Source: Raphanus sativus (taxonomy: Eukaryota; Streptophyta; Magnoliopsida; Brassicales; Brassicaceae). From it: DNA of 64,000 nucleotides. The translations under genes and the position numbers were made by a program. This document shows positions 20,380 to 32,038 of this stretch, in pieces; the first letter of the stretch is position 1; every line of letters begins with the position of its first letter. The stretch lies in the NCBI RefSeq assembly GCF_000801105.2, contig NC_079514.1, positions 19,446,293 to 19,510,292 on the forward strand. Reading direction: 5' to 3'. Below the pieces are notes generated by a model. It did no database searches, was not told the origin of the DNA, and saw nothing but the letters and a program-made list of their open reading frames with translations.

Positions 20380-22602
20380 ATGAATGGGCAACCAAGAGGA
20401 AATATTATTCCAGGAAGAGGCCTACGCCAAGGAGATCCTTTATCTCCTTTCATTTTTATTCTATGCACGGAAGCGCTCGTTAGCCTTCTTAATCACGCAG
20501 AGAACCAGGGAAAGATAACAGGGATGCGCGTTACCCGCGCGTGTCCATCGGTATCCCACCTGCTATTTGCGGATGATAGCCTTTTCTTTTGTAAGGCGGA
20601 GCCCCGTGAATGTGAAGAAGTAATGAAAGTAATCAGGATCTACGGTAAAGCTTCAGGTCAATGTATTAACTTTGACAAATCTTCCTTACTCTTTGGTAAG
20701 AGGATCAACGCAACTACAAGACAAGAGATCAAAGATGTTATTGGAATACAGAATGATGGAGGGATGGGAACTTATTTGAGCATTCCAGAGGATATTAGTG
20801 GCTCAAAATGCAAACTCTTTGCATTCTTGAAAGATAAACTAATGCATAGAGTGAATGGCTGGACAGGGCGCTGGCTCTCGAAAGGTGGAAAGGAGGTGTT
20901 GATTAAGTCCATTCTGTTGGCTCTCCCGACGTATGTTATGTCTACTTTCCTGCTCCCATTGGAGATATGTGAAAACCTTGCCAGTGCTATTGCTCAATTC
21001 TGGTGGAGCTCGAATCCCCCTAAAAGAGGAATACACTGGTCGAAATGGGAGAAAGTTTGTCTACCCAGAGAAGAAGGAGGGATTGGTTTTCGATTGATCC
21101 ATGAGTTCAACTTGGCACTTTTAGCGAAACAATTATGGAGGCTAACACAAAATCCGGATTCTCTGGTAGCCCGTGTCTTAAGAGGAAGATACTACAGATT
21201 AAGCTCGCCTTTACGAGTAAATTCTGCAAGTAGTCCTTCTTATGTCTGGACTAGTATCTCTGCTGCGAGGGAGCTTTTGTTGCTGGGGATAAGACAGAAA
21301 ATACACTCTGGCTACGAGGTTAAGGTGTGGGAAGACCCCTGGATTCCATTGAATCCAGCTAGATCAGCTATACCCATAGCACCAGTTATGAATCCAAACA
21401 TGAGAGTGAGTGACCTTATAAACCAGGAATTGAAGGAATGGGATGTCAATCTACTGGAACAATATGTCAGACCTGATGACATACCTCTTATAAGGAGTTT
21501 AGCTGTAAGCACAACTCATAGACCCGACACTTTTTGCTGGAACTTCACACGACATGGACAATACACGGTCAAGTCTGGATATTGGGTTGCTCGAAACTTA
21601 TTGAAGGATGATGCTGAAAATCAAATGGTAGAGCCAAGTATTACAAAACTACAAGCCTTTGCTTGGAAGGTAAAGGCGCCAAAGAAAATTTGTCATCTTC
21701 TATGGCAATTGTTGACTGGTCATGTGGCAGTAACGAGAAATCTAGCAAGGAGAAATATGAGATGTGATAATTACTGCCCGAGATGTGGTGAACCAGAGGA
21801 GTCAGTAACACATGCGATTTTCGAATGCCCACCTGCTCTACAAGTTTGGCTTCATTCATCGACTCCGACTAATCCTGGTATTTTTCCAGCACCAAGCATC
21901 TACACAAATATGAACTACCTCTTCTGGGAAAAAGATGGTTCACTGGAACCAGAGCTCGACAGGGATCCTTATCCTTGGTTAATTTGGTACATTTGGAAGG
22001 CTCGAAATGACAAACTCTTTAGGGGCATAGACAGAGATCCACTGGAACTAGTACGATATGCTGAAAGTGAGTGTCAAGCTTGGTTTAATGCCAATGTGAT
22101 GCCGCCAGTAGTACCAGAGAGTACTATACAGGAACCCCAAGCCATAAGCTTGGGCAATGTTTGCTTACTGGATGGATCATGGACAGCGCTTGCTCAATAT
22201 AGTGGATGTGGATGGGTCTGGTTGGACAGCAGGGGAAACACGCAACTCATGGGTTCACATAACTGCCCCAGAAGAGAATCAGCTCTGCACTCAGAAGTGG
22301 AGGCATTGAGATGGGCGATGGAGAACATGCTTCAATATTCAACGTGCCAGAACTTTGGAACGGACTGCAAAGATTTGATCGCAATGATCAAGGAACCTCA
22401 GGCTTGGCCAAGTTTTGCAACGGAATTGGAGAGGATAAAGACACTGCTCATATGCTTCCCGGACTTCAAGATTTCTTATGTTCCAAGAGCGCGGAATCAG
22501 ATTTCAGATTTTTTAGCTAAGACAGCTAGATCCTTCCATAGGAAGTTACATTTTGTTGGTTGTTCTATTCCGGTCTGGTTACCCAGACCACCTCAAGTTT
22601 GA
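20380..22602 (+). CDS. LINE ORF2 C-terminal part: reverse transcriptase, zf-RVT and RNase H
   Basis: A 740-residue open frame, the C-terminal part of a plant L1-type ORF2. It lacks the endonuclease and the front of the reverse transcriptase. Visible: GLRQGDPLSPFIF near residue 14, the catalytic FADD in HLLFADDSLFF near residue 65, a zf-RVT zinc-binding segment (CDNYCPRCGEPEESVTHAIF, about 460-490), and an RNase H-like domain starting at LLDGSW about residue 590 with EVEALRWAM and GTDCKDLI. The initial ATG is formed by the last A of the target duplication joined to TG of the element, so it is fortuitous. The fragment cannot mobilise by itself. Confidence 0.88.
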   Translation: MNGQPRGNIIPGRGLRQGDPLSPFIFILCTEALVSLLNHAENQGKITGMRVTRACPSVSHLLFADDSLFFCKAEPRECEEVMKVIRIYGKASGQCINFDKSSLLFGKRINATTRQEIKDVIGIQNDGGMGTYLSIPEDISGSKCKLFAFLKDKLMHRVNGWTGRWLSKGGKEVLIKSILLALPTYVMSTFLLPLEICENLASAIAQFWWSSNPPKRGIHWSKWEKVCLPREEGGIGFRLIHEFNLALLAKQLWRLTQNPDSLVARVLRGRYYRLSSPLRVNSASSPSYVWTSISAARELLLLGIRQKIHSGYEVKVWEDPWIPLNPARSAIPIAPVMNPNMRVSDLINQELKEWDVNLLEQYVRPDDIPLIRSLAVSTTHRPDTFCWNFTRHGQYTVKSGYWVARNLLKDDAENQMVEPSITKLQAFAWKVKAPKKICHLLWQLLTGHVAVTRNLARRNMRCDNYCPRCGEPEESVTHAIFECPPALQVWLHSSTPTNPGIFPAPSIYTNMNYLFWEKDGSLEPELDRDPYPWLIWYIWKARNDKLFRGIDRDPLELVRYAESECQAWFNANVMPPVVPESTIQEPQAISLGNVCLLDGSWTALAQYSGCGWVWLDSRGNTQLMGSHNCPRRESALHSEVEALRWAMENMLQYSTCQNFGTDCKDLIAMIKEPQAWPSFATELERIKTLLICFPDFKISYVPRARNQISDFLAKTARSFHRKLHFVGCSIPVWLPRPPQV

Positions 22603-22649
22603 GTAATAGAATAGCCGTTTGCCGTCAAAAAAAAAAAAAAAAAATCAAA
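20381..22649 (+). mobile_element. 5'-truncated LINE (non-LTR retrotransposon)
   Basis: Flanked by an exact 13-bp duplication ATCAAAATATTTA (20368-20380 and 22650-22662). It ends in a poly-A tract near 22627-22645 and starts abruptly within the reverse-transcriptase domain, the signature of truncated target-primed insertion. The uninterrupted frame suggests a fairly recent event. Confidence 0.93.
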
Positions 22650-22665
22650 ATCAAAATATTTAGAT

Positions 22666-22763
22666 AACACATGCAATTTGAGTTATATCAATTGAGGATA
22701 CACATACGTGTGTTTTAACACATGCAATTTGAGTTATATCAATTGAGGATACACATACGTGTG
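22666..22763. repeat. 51-bp tandem duplication
   Basis: A 51-bp unit beginning AACACATGCAATTTGAGTTA occurs twice head to tail (22666-22716 and 22717-22763, the second slightly shorter), essentially identical. It starts four bases after the LINE's downstream target duplication. Confidence 0.9.
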
Positions 22764-24492
22764 CCAACTGCACCATGACTTGCCATTCAACATACTATTA
22801 TTAATTGTAGAATGATTCACTTTAATTGTGGAAGAACTGCAAATGGTTTAATTTTGTGAACAAAAATACTAACCACTATCTACAATAGTTACTCTACTCT
22901 TTTTGAGTGGTACTAGCAGTTCTTTCTTTTGTTTTATTTCTAAAGTAAATTATTCTTTTGTTTAAATAATATGTAATACATACTAAATTTATATTTAAAT
23001 GGTTTCAATCATATAAATGTTTACAAAATTTAGTTTTAAAAAGATAAAAGTTCATATCATCTATATCATACTCACATTTTTATTCTAATTTATGTTTTCT
23101 ATTTTTAATTTTTAAATTTATGATTTTTACGTTAAGTTTCGTTATAGATTTAATTCAGTTTGATGATTAAAGAATCATTTATTAGTTCAGTTCATCGATT
23201 ATTTATTTTTAGCTTTTGACGATCTTAAATTATATTCAATTTTTTGAACTACTACATAATTTAATCTGAACCAACAGAACCCAATCTAAAATTTATGAAA
23301 AATTGAATTTCTAATTCTGAATATCCAAGCCTTTTATAAGTTATATTTTAGTTAACTACTCTAGTTATGAAAATAGTACTAAAATTTAAATAAAATATTT
23401 TAAATTAATTAAATAACAATTGAATTCTTTTTCAAAATAAATTTTAAATATATTTTATACAGCTTTTTATCAAAATATAATCATTTCATTTAAAAAGTAT
23501 TTATAAGTAACCCTTATAAGTTATCGAAATAAATAGTATATAAAATTTTCTATAAACTAATTAAAATGTATACAGTACTTTGAATCAATGTTTATTTACT
23601 TTTACCATTCAAACATATGTTTTGGACAGCTATAACCGTAATAATTGATCCGTTTTCTCCATTCGGAGCATGGATGAGAAATTTTCATGTGGTTCCTCCA
23701 CTAGGCATGAGAACCATCTATTATACACTTCCCATTTTTAGCTTAAGTAGATAAAATTGTAGTTTGAATTAACGCGAGTAATGATGATATGTAATCTGCT
23801 TCACTAGACTATGACTATGAATATGATTTATGATCTAACCATTATTGTCGGCAGCAACTTAATAATATTTGTAATTCTGACGTCCTTGAGATTATCTAAC
23901 CATTCAATTCTGAGATGAATCCCACGTACACAGATTGATTTTTTACTTTTTATTTTAAAAATATTTAGTGGGTGTCTGTATGCTTTCCCATAGCCCCTCT
24001 GACTTGTTAATAATTATGAGACTAATGATGTGACTAAAACATTTAACAAAAGTTAAATAGCATAACGACGTGAAAAAATTGTAAAACTTAGTTAGGGATT
24101 ATGTCCTCTCTCAAAAAGAAAAAAAACAAAAATGAAGGACAGTGTACCTTGCTGCAACGACAAGTTAAGTCATTTGAATTCAGAAGTTTGGTTGTTAGAA
24201 TGGCCGATACGTTACTATGTTATTCAACATTGCTATATGAAGTGATCATTTAAATCTGAAACTTATATAAGACTTTGAAGTGTATGAAACAGATTCAGTT
24301 TGAAAATATAAAAGTTCGTACCCTTCTTTTTTGATGATTTATGTAGGGATATCTGGACCTATAGAAATGTCCATACTAATTTCTAAAGATAAGTGTAGCC
24401 ATATGGATTTTTTTTTTCAGGATATATAAATAGATTAGAAGTATAGATCCATATCTAACTAGGATTCAGAAACAATATGTCTTATTTTCGCG
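22764..24492. other. AT-rich intergenic DNA
   Basis: No gene, RNA or bounded repeat recognised. Confidence 0.4.
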
Positions 24493-25184
24493 TAGGGGTG
24501 GTACTTTACTCGATATCCTAATCCGTATCCAAACCTGATTTAAAAAACTCGAACCGAAATTCGAAATGAAATAGCAAAATACCGGAATGAGTAATGATTT
24601 AGAAGAAATTGGATATCCAAATCCGAACGGGTAATATCCAAACCCGAATGGATAACCGGAATTAACCGAACATATATACACTTATCCTTATACTTTTAGT
24701 TTACATCTCTCATTTTATTAAAATTTTTATATTGATTTTACATATACTTTAAGATCATATAATATACATATAATTATGGAAGAAATGGTTTGATACTCAT
24801 TTAAAATGTATGTCAAGCTTGTTGTGTCATGTATTAACAACAATTACATCCAAATTCTAAAAATAATTTCCAAATTAATGTTTATTTATTTTTGAAATGT
24901 TATATCTAAATCTATTAATCATTCAATCTATTAAAAAGTAAAAAATCAGTTAATAGAAAGTTATAATTTTAAATACAAGAAATTAAAAAATGAAAAATTT
25001 AGTTTTTTTCATTCAAAATTTAAATATCCGAATCCACCCGAAATAACCGAACCTGAACGAAAAATACCAAAGCCCGATCCAAAGTACAGAAATACCTGAA
25101 TGGGTTCTACACCCCTATACAGAAATATCCAAAAATTTGAAATACCGACCCGAACCCGAATAGATATCCGAACGCCCACCCCTA
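24493..25184. mobile_element. hAT-like non-autonomous element, diverged
   Basis: Begins TAGGGGTGGTAC and ends GCCCACCCCTA, the same terminal type as the element at 275-1063. Subterminal regions have repeated ATCC/CCGAA-type words, in opposite arrangements at each end. Flanking 8-mers TTTTCGCG and CTTTCACG agree at 6 of 8 positions, consistent with an aged target duplication. Confidence 0.65.
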
Positions 25185-25475
25185 CTTTCACGCAACAAAT
25201 AAATCAAATCCAAAACATGTTTGTGTTCCAGTTTTGTTCTCTTACCATTCGACCACAATGTCTCCAACAAAGATGGAGGTAAATAGGGATATGTGGAGTC
25301 AAGTGATCCCATTAAAACTGTAGGAAAAATATATCTTTTTAAAACAATTATAATATTTAGTGAAAATCTGTCATTTGATCCCACTAATTTATGCAAAAAT
25401 TTCATATGCCCCCATCAATTTGTGAAAAAAATATTTACTATAATAATTACATATATTTCTGATTTAAATATTATA

Positions 25476-26049
25476 TCTATTATATTAAAATTGAAGTACA
25501 AAATAATACTTGCATAATTTTAAATAGATTCTTACAGATTTTCATTCCCTTATCAACTAATTATAACCAATTCATTTATTGTTTTCATTTGAGTGTTTAT
25601 TACATATTTTACATTCCCTTTTCGCTCTTTCAAATTATTTTATTAACTATATTTACCATAATAATTTGATGACATTTATTTTACGTATTAATCATAATAA
25701 TTTCACGTATTTAAATGAAGTGTTTAAATAAAGTTGTTTCATTAATGACAAAAATTCAATCTGATTAACAAAATTATTTTATTTTGTTTACATAATCAGT
25801 TAGACATGGTCATTCAGGTATAACTTACATATCAATTTTTACGAGTATCAGATTTTTCGATTTAAATTAAACTATGTTCGGGTATACAAAAATAATTTGG
25901 GCAGTATTCGATTTGAATTGTTCCAGGTCTAGATAAATTTGTATGAACATAAAATTATATGAATAACCTATATATCTAAAAAATGTCACTAATTTTTTAT
26001 ATATAAAGATCAAAATCAAACCCGTACGGACTTGCGGGTTAACTTCTAT
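25476..26049 (+). mobile_element. Short non-autonomous Helitron
   Basis: Begins TCTATTATATTAAAATTGAA after an A, a typical Brassicaceae Helitron start similar to the one at 8789. Near the end is a hairpin AACCCGTACGGACTTGCGGGTT followed by AACTTCTA and T. The last base departs from the canonical CTAG (CTAT), so the end is called with less certainty. Confidence 0.65.
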
Positions 26050-26294
26050 TTTATATATTATGACTCAAGTCAAAATATTTCTCACTCCGCTGGTCTCGAG
26101 CTCGTATTCTTTTGTTAAAAACTAATTATGATTCTTATAATTCAAGAATATTTCAAGAGAACATAAATATGAAAATAAGTTTAAATGGTAAGAGTAGTTA
26201 AGCAATTCATATTAACAAGAATACCAAAGTAACCATCTGTCCGTCTATCAATAACCGTACAAATAAAAGTCTAAGAGATAAATATGGTTTAGAG

Positions 26295-26853
26295 CCATGT
26301 TCGGAAACGCGCTAGACGCAACGCGTGCGGTCGGTCTGGGCCTAGCGCGTAATTAATTAATCGGGAATTATTCGGAGATTAATCGGGGAGTAATTTTTAA
26401 TAATTTAATATATAAATATAGATATATACTAAATAATTGTATCACCCAACGTAAATCTGCCGCGGTATAGTGGCTTCCCTTTGCTGGTAAACGTTTCTGA
26501 GGTCACCTGTTCAAACCCTACGCGCTGCAATTTGCTTTTTTTTATCATTTTATTTAATAATCGTCAAATTTACCACACTACCCTCGTCTTCTACCTCTTC
26601 TCTGCGATTTTCTAACCTAATTCCAGCCGCCAGATTTTTTTTCCATCTATTCTTGGCGATTTCTCATGAAATTTTACTCAGTTTTAATCAATCTGTAGCT
26701 ATGCACATGACTCCAACAACAAAAACTTCAGAAAAATGGAGGAATTTGATTTTTACGATTTGTTGGCCGGATAGGTCAAAATCGCGGCGGTTACCCACCG
26801 AACAATGTTTATCCGGCGAGTAATCAGCTAAAATCGCCGCGTTTTCGGACCTG
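26295..26853. mobile_element. MULE-like non-autonomous element, copy A
   Basis: 559 bp, flanked by an exact 9-bp duplication GGTTTAGAG (26286-26294 and 26854-26862); 9 bp is the Mutator signature. The left end CCATGTTCGGAAACGCGC and right end CGCGTTTTCGGACCTG are imperfect inverted repeats. Subterminal parts are unusually GC-rich for this region (GGTCTGGGCCTAGCGCG). The middle has a tRNA-like stretch with B-box-like GGTCACCTGTTCAAACCC (26501-26518). Related copies: 28442-28995 and 35537-36104. Confidence 0.82.
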
Positions 26854-26859
26854 GGTTTA

Positions 26860-27365
26860 GAGTATCTCTAACAAGTCTTCTCATTTTAATGGGGTCCATC
26901 CTTAAAATAAAGAGATAAATGGATGATTTTCTAGCAATCAACTTTAATTTATTTTATAGAAAATTAATAACTTACACTTCAATCCTTAATATTAATAATA
27001 TTTATCTATAATCATTAAACTTTCAAAAGCTAATAAAACATATTATTTGAAACATATCAAAATAAAATATTTTTGAGAAAATAAAATGATATTAGTTAGA
27101 TATACCTATAAATAGCACAAAAAGTGTTACTAAAATAATTTTAATCGAAATACATTTAAGAAAATATAACTATAAGTACTAAAATATGATATATAAGAAG
27201 TTATTTTTGATATTTTGAAACATATATAGTTGTAGGGAGTAAAGTGAAAAGTTAATAGTTTTTTAAAGGTGTGAATAATACATCTTTAAATTTGAAGGGA
27301 TAAAAGTCGGTTGGAATGCAAAAGCCTATAAAAGATGAGTGATTAAAAGACGGTTAGAGATGCTC
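26860..27365. mobile_element. Tourist-like (PIF/Harbinger) MITE
   Basis: Terminal repeats GAGTATCTCTAAC and GTTAGAGATGCTC, the widespread plant GAGCATCTCYAAC type, flanked by TTA on both sides (26857-26859 and 27366-27368). AT-rich interior without coding capacity. MULE-like copy A has inserted at its left tip: the MULE target duplication GGTTTAGAG covers the TTA and the first three bases of this element. Confidence 0.75.
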
Positions 27366-27563
27366 TTAAACAAATGTAGTAGAATAATTAAAATGGATTT
27401 TAGGCATAGATTAATGATTGGAAACATGTATGATAAATGGGTTGGTATGACTTTTTAACACGTCCATTCTAGTCAACATAGACTCGTTGTAAACTATAAA
27501 TACAATAAAAGAAGAAAAAACAAAAAGTAAACTTTGGGCACATGGATTCCACCACAGCTAGAA

Positions 27564-28188
27564 TCTATATTATCATTTGAAAAAGAATTTGCTTATTTAT
27601 TATGTTTTCATAATTTTATAATGAATCATTAATATTAATAAGTAATGAGTTAATCTGACCAAAATTTTAATATATTAATAAATAATTATATAATTCATTA
27701 TTTAACTGATTAAAAATTAATATTATAAAATTATCTCAAAATAAATGAAAAACATGTTTTGAAAAGATAATTTCATGTATTTATTTTGTGTTTATCAACA
27801 TCTTCCTTTTTATTTGTTAATTTTTATAATTAGTTATATATATGCACATATAATAATTATATTTATCATTACACAAAAATATAGATGTTTTATAAGAAAA
27901 GGAAAAAAAATGATTTATATTTATTTGTAAACTTCGTATCTCATAGCATATATATTTTAAATATTTAATTTATAGATTGACTATAGCTTAATGTTTTTAA
28001 TATAATATTTGGAAATAAAAATAACATTAGATATAAAATCTTTTTATTTACATATTAATATTTTGTTTGTCAACATGATTATTTTGTTTGAGTGTATACT
28101 CGGTTATTATGAATGTATATCTAATAACATATTTGTTAATAAATATCTATAAACAAAAATGGTTCGTATGTACGAGTAAAATACCTAG
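27564..28188 (+). mobile_element. Candidate Helitron
   Basis: Begins TCTATATTATCATTTGAAAA after an A and ends ATACCTAG before a T, with a small palindrome CGTATGTACG 16 bases before the CTAG. Size and AT-rich content fit a non-autonomous Helitron. The hairpin is weak, so it is tentative. Confidence 0.45.
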
Positions 28189-28441
28189 TTAGTTTAGTGA
28201 CTATAACTTGTAATACATACTAGCTACATAAACTATTACATATTGTTTTTTATTTTTTTTTAAATTACTATTACATATTGATGGGTTGATTAAAATGAAA
28301 ATTTAGTTTACAAATAAAAGTTAGTGAGGTGATAATTAAAATGCGTGGTGCGATGAGGTTGAATTGCAAGATCTTGCAATTCTTCCCTGTTTACAAATGT
28401 TGTTTTTATTTGAGTTGAAGTACCTTTTAATACCTAAAACC

Positions 28442-28995
28442 CCTGCTAAAAACTATGCTAGGCGATAATCGGGCGGTAAGTCTGGATCTAGTAAATTATC
28501 AAAAAGTCGGAAAGTACTCAGAGAATACGCAGAGCTTAATTTTAAATATAGTTTAATATATTATAGTTTAATATATTATAATATGTTTAACTAATTTTAA
28601 ACATGCAAATTTTAAGTTTTGGACATAATTATATAACTTTTTATATAATTTTAAACAACTTCTTTTTGATTTGTCGATCATTTAGATCATGGTGTGTTTG
28701 GTACGATTTTTTATCTAAATGCAGTATGTATGTGTTTGTTTTAGGTTTAATAGCTAATTGTAATTATTTAGTAATGAATAATTACACAAAATCTGTCAAT
28801 AATGATTAAAAATAATTAATCGAGTTTTAGTTTTACGCGAACGAAAAAAAGCTTTATGCGGTCAACTCAAAAACTAGGCAGAAATTAGGCGGTCTTACGT
28901 GGGTCTACGGAGATCAACGCCTAATTTCAACGATTTTCAAATTTGTTGTGGCCAACCCCCAAACAGCGGCTAGGCGGCCGCATTTTTGAATAAGG
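28442..28995. mobile_element. MULE-like non-autonomous element, copy B
   Basis: 554 bp. The left end CCTGCTAAAAACTATGCTAG matches copy C (AAACTACGCTAGGCG, then ATCGGGCGG). The right end has GGCTAGGCGGCCGCATTTTT. Flanking 9-mers CCTAAAACC (28433-28441) and CCTAAAGCT (28996-29004) match at 7 of 9. The centre is AT-rich and lacks the tRNA-like segment of copies A and C. Confidence 0.65.
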
Positions 28996-30097
28996 CCTAA
29001 AGCTAAACATTAAAATGCCTAACTAAACAATTTTTAAATCGTATGCGGTTTGAGAAATATTACATTCAACTAATTAAACTGATTAGTCAATCTTGTCAAT
29101 ATAATTGGAAAAAATCGCAAATTACATTTTATTGTGCAATGTAAAAACATTCATTATTGATTACTGTTAAACACACACATATATAATCTTTTAGTTGAAA
29201 CAATCAATTAAAATCTGTATGTTATTATTTTACAATTAAAATATTCCAAAATCTAAAAAGATTTTTTATAAATTAATAAATCTATAAACTAATAAAGTAC
29301 TATAGTCCAATTATTAATTTATAAATTTTACTGTAAATACTTAATAAATACTTCTTCTATTTTAAAATAACTAAGTATGTTTCAGAATTTTACACATATA
29401 GAAAACATATGAAATTTTAATTATTAGTGTGTTAGTTTTTGTACCTAATTATTCTGCATCACTTTTAGTCAATATAATTTCAATAACATAATTAATTTTT
29501 TGAATAATATATTACAAAAATTAAAATAAATTTTATTAATATATATTTTTTTTCTAAAATATTGATCTTTTATGAACGGAAAAAGTATCCACTCTCATAT
29601 TTAAAACCAGCACCAAACCAAAAGAGTATCAGTTTTCATGTTTAAAATCAGCACCAATTATCTTATAAAGAGATTGAAACAACATATAAGAATCTAAACA
29701 TTGGATGCTATATTTTATTGAGAAATATTTTCTTTCATTTATCAATCAAGTAATGATGCAGTATTTTGAAAACACTTAAAGTAACTTTCATGGTGGGGAT
29801 ACTAATCAAAAGACCACAAAATTGTTTAAATCTTAAGAGAAAAAAAACCGACGATAAGTCAAATCTACCACAAGAATCAAATCTTCATTTTTTTTTCCTT
29901 TTCTGATTTTTACTTTATGTTCTGTTAAACTTACCAGAAAAGAAGCAAATGAAAAGAATATGACCGACACTGTTTTCGTAGTCTAGCCTAAGCCGTGTGC
30001 ATATGTTGACGATTTTGGCACAAAACACTGGCGCGTTTGTGTAATTAATTCTCACACTCAACGACACTAATAATAAATGTTGATGGACTTCCCGTAT
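28996..30097. other. AT-rich intergenic DNA
   Basis: No gene or bounded repeat recognised. A phrase CACCAAACC...AGTATCAGTTTTCATG near 29590-29660 occurs in two imperfect copies. Confidence 0.4.
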
Positions 30098-30114
30098 TTT
30101 TAGAATGAGATGTT

Positions 30115-30261
30115 TTTTTTTTTTTTGATAACTCTGGTATCTGGGCAGCCACATTCCCAACTATCCTCTCGAAAGAGGTCCAGCGCTCCAAGCCAAGGTT
30201 CGAACCCGGGTGGCGGGCAGTACAGCTGTACCTCCTTTACCACCAAGCTACGAGCGCTTGG
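30115..30261 (-). mobile_element. tRNA-derived SINE, antisense orientation
   Basis: On the minus strand: A-box-like TAGCTTGGTGGTAAAGGA, B-box GGGTTCGAACC, then a body and an A-tail (the T-run at 30113-30126). Flanked by a 17-bp identical duplication TTTTAGAATGAGATGTT (30098-30114 and 30262-30278). It is a different family from the SINE at 4734. Confidence 0.88.
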
Positions 30262-30278
30262 TTTTAGAATGAGATGTT

Positions 30279-32038
30279 ACAAAAACAAAAACTTTTTTTT
30301 CAAGGAAAAAGGAACTTTTGCTTTATATGAAGATCCACAGTTGGTTCTTTTCACACTAGTCAATGATTGCCGAAATAGACCATTGTTTTCCTAATGGTGT
30401 ATCTTTGTAATCATATATCAGATACGAATCGATATAAACAGAAATCAAAGTGAACAAAAAAACATGGTTTGAAACATAAAAGGGGCCAGAACAGATATTA
30501 GGGTGTCAAACTCGAATTGAGATTAATTAATTTAGGACTCAATCGGTTTGAGATGTTTTGGTTGACGAATACTGTGTTTTGACAATTTAACTACATGTTT
30601 AACTAAAATTAATATCATTTTCTATTAAACATATTTTGACATCATTTAAATCAATACGTAAAATCTGCAAATTTTAATAGTTTATATATTGGAAACAAAA
30701 ATTAGTTCATATAATAGGTAGGGATCCTAAATAGTTAGTGTATTTTATTAGAAAATGAAAATTAGTTTGAGAAAATTCTTTAAAACTATTTGATACAATT
30801 TCTTAACCTAAAATGGATAACTAAATTTGCTATTGGATCTAGAGTGAGATTCAGTTCGATAACATCCAAAAGATTATGTTCGCACTTGAAAATGAACTTG
30901 ATAAAATAAATTCAAATAAGATGAAATAATATCTCCATAATTGATATAAACATGCAGTTATGCAGGTAATAAAAACAAATATAATCCAGAAAGATAAAGT
31001 ATATGAAATAATTAGAGTTATGTTCACAAGGTTGCTATAAACATATAAACAACGGATAAATGAGATATATGAAATGGACTATTATTAAGATAACTGAATG
31101 CCAAAAAACTGATGAAATTCATAGGATAATTCATTTATAAGATGACTGAGAGACATTTTGATAAAATAATCAAAATATCATATTTCCGCTGAAAATGCTC
31201 AAATAAAAATTTATGAGTCTAGAATATGTAAGAAACTTGATTGACTGATTTGGTTACAAAAGATCTACAAAGGAGCAAATATATGAATAGAGGATGCATC
31301 TTTTAAAGAGACTGTGGATATGGTTAATGTATAGAAAGTTACCTGAGTAAATTACTGATGGTGATAAATTGATCTTGATTACCATATCACTACAAATAAA
31401 AAGATGGAACCAAAGACAAAATAGACTGTTGAAAATAAATGAGAAAGCGCACACTATAAATAAGGATCATGAACCTACTACTTTAGTGTATGAGGATATA
31501 AGTAAATGATTGGCCAAAAGTAAATGAGGCAATCAAGTCGATATAAAGCTTGAAGAAAAAGATAAATTTTGGAATAAAAAATCTGAGGACAAAAAAAAAA
31601 TCTAAGCATCTGAAAGGTGAATTTTTCCAGCGAATGAAATGTAAGATGACCTTGCGGTGACAATAGTTCGTTACAAGGTCAAAGGAGAAAATTATATTAG
31701 AAACATTATATTGATATGTATAGTAGAACACAAAGACTTGAATTGTATCTCGATATTCTATAATCCCATAAAGATTTATGATACTGAATGTTTTTTAAGA
31801 GCTATATAAAACTCTGGAAAAAACTGGGATGAAATATTTTAAGAGAAAATATTAAAATATCTCCAAAATTTGAACATCTATTAAAAAGATGTTGTTTTCA
31901 ACAGATCACAGTAAGATCTTCTGTAAATGAGTATTTCAGAGATACTTTTGCAAGTCATATTTGATTAAGGGCATAATTGGTTTCAATGTTATCATTCGCA
32001 AAACACATTTTCTAAACGCTTCAAACTGCTATACGTCT
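30279..32038. other. AT-rich region with no recognised gene
   Basis: Purine-rich on the plus strand between about 30850 and 31980, with minus-strand frames rich in Phe/Leu/Tyr that look like products of base composition. No domains or boundaries seen. Confidence 0.35.

Noticed and set aside
30115..30261. Functional tRNA gene on the minus strand
   Set aside because: 17-bp target duplication and A-tail show a SINE; no cloverleaf of tRNA length was evident.
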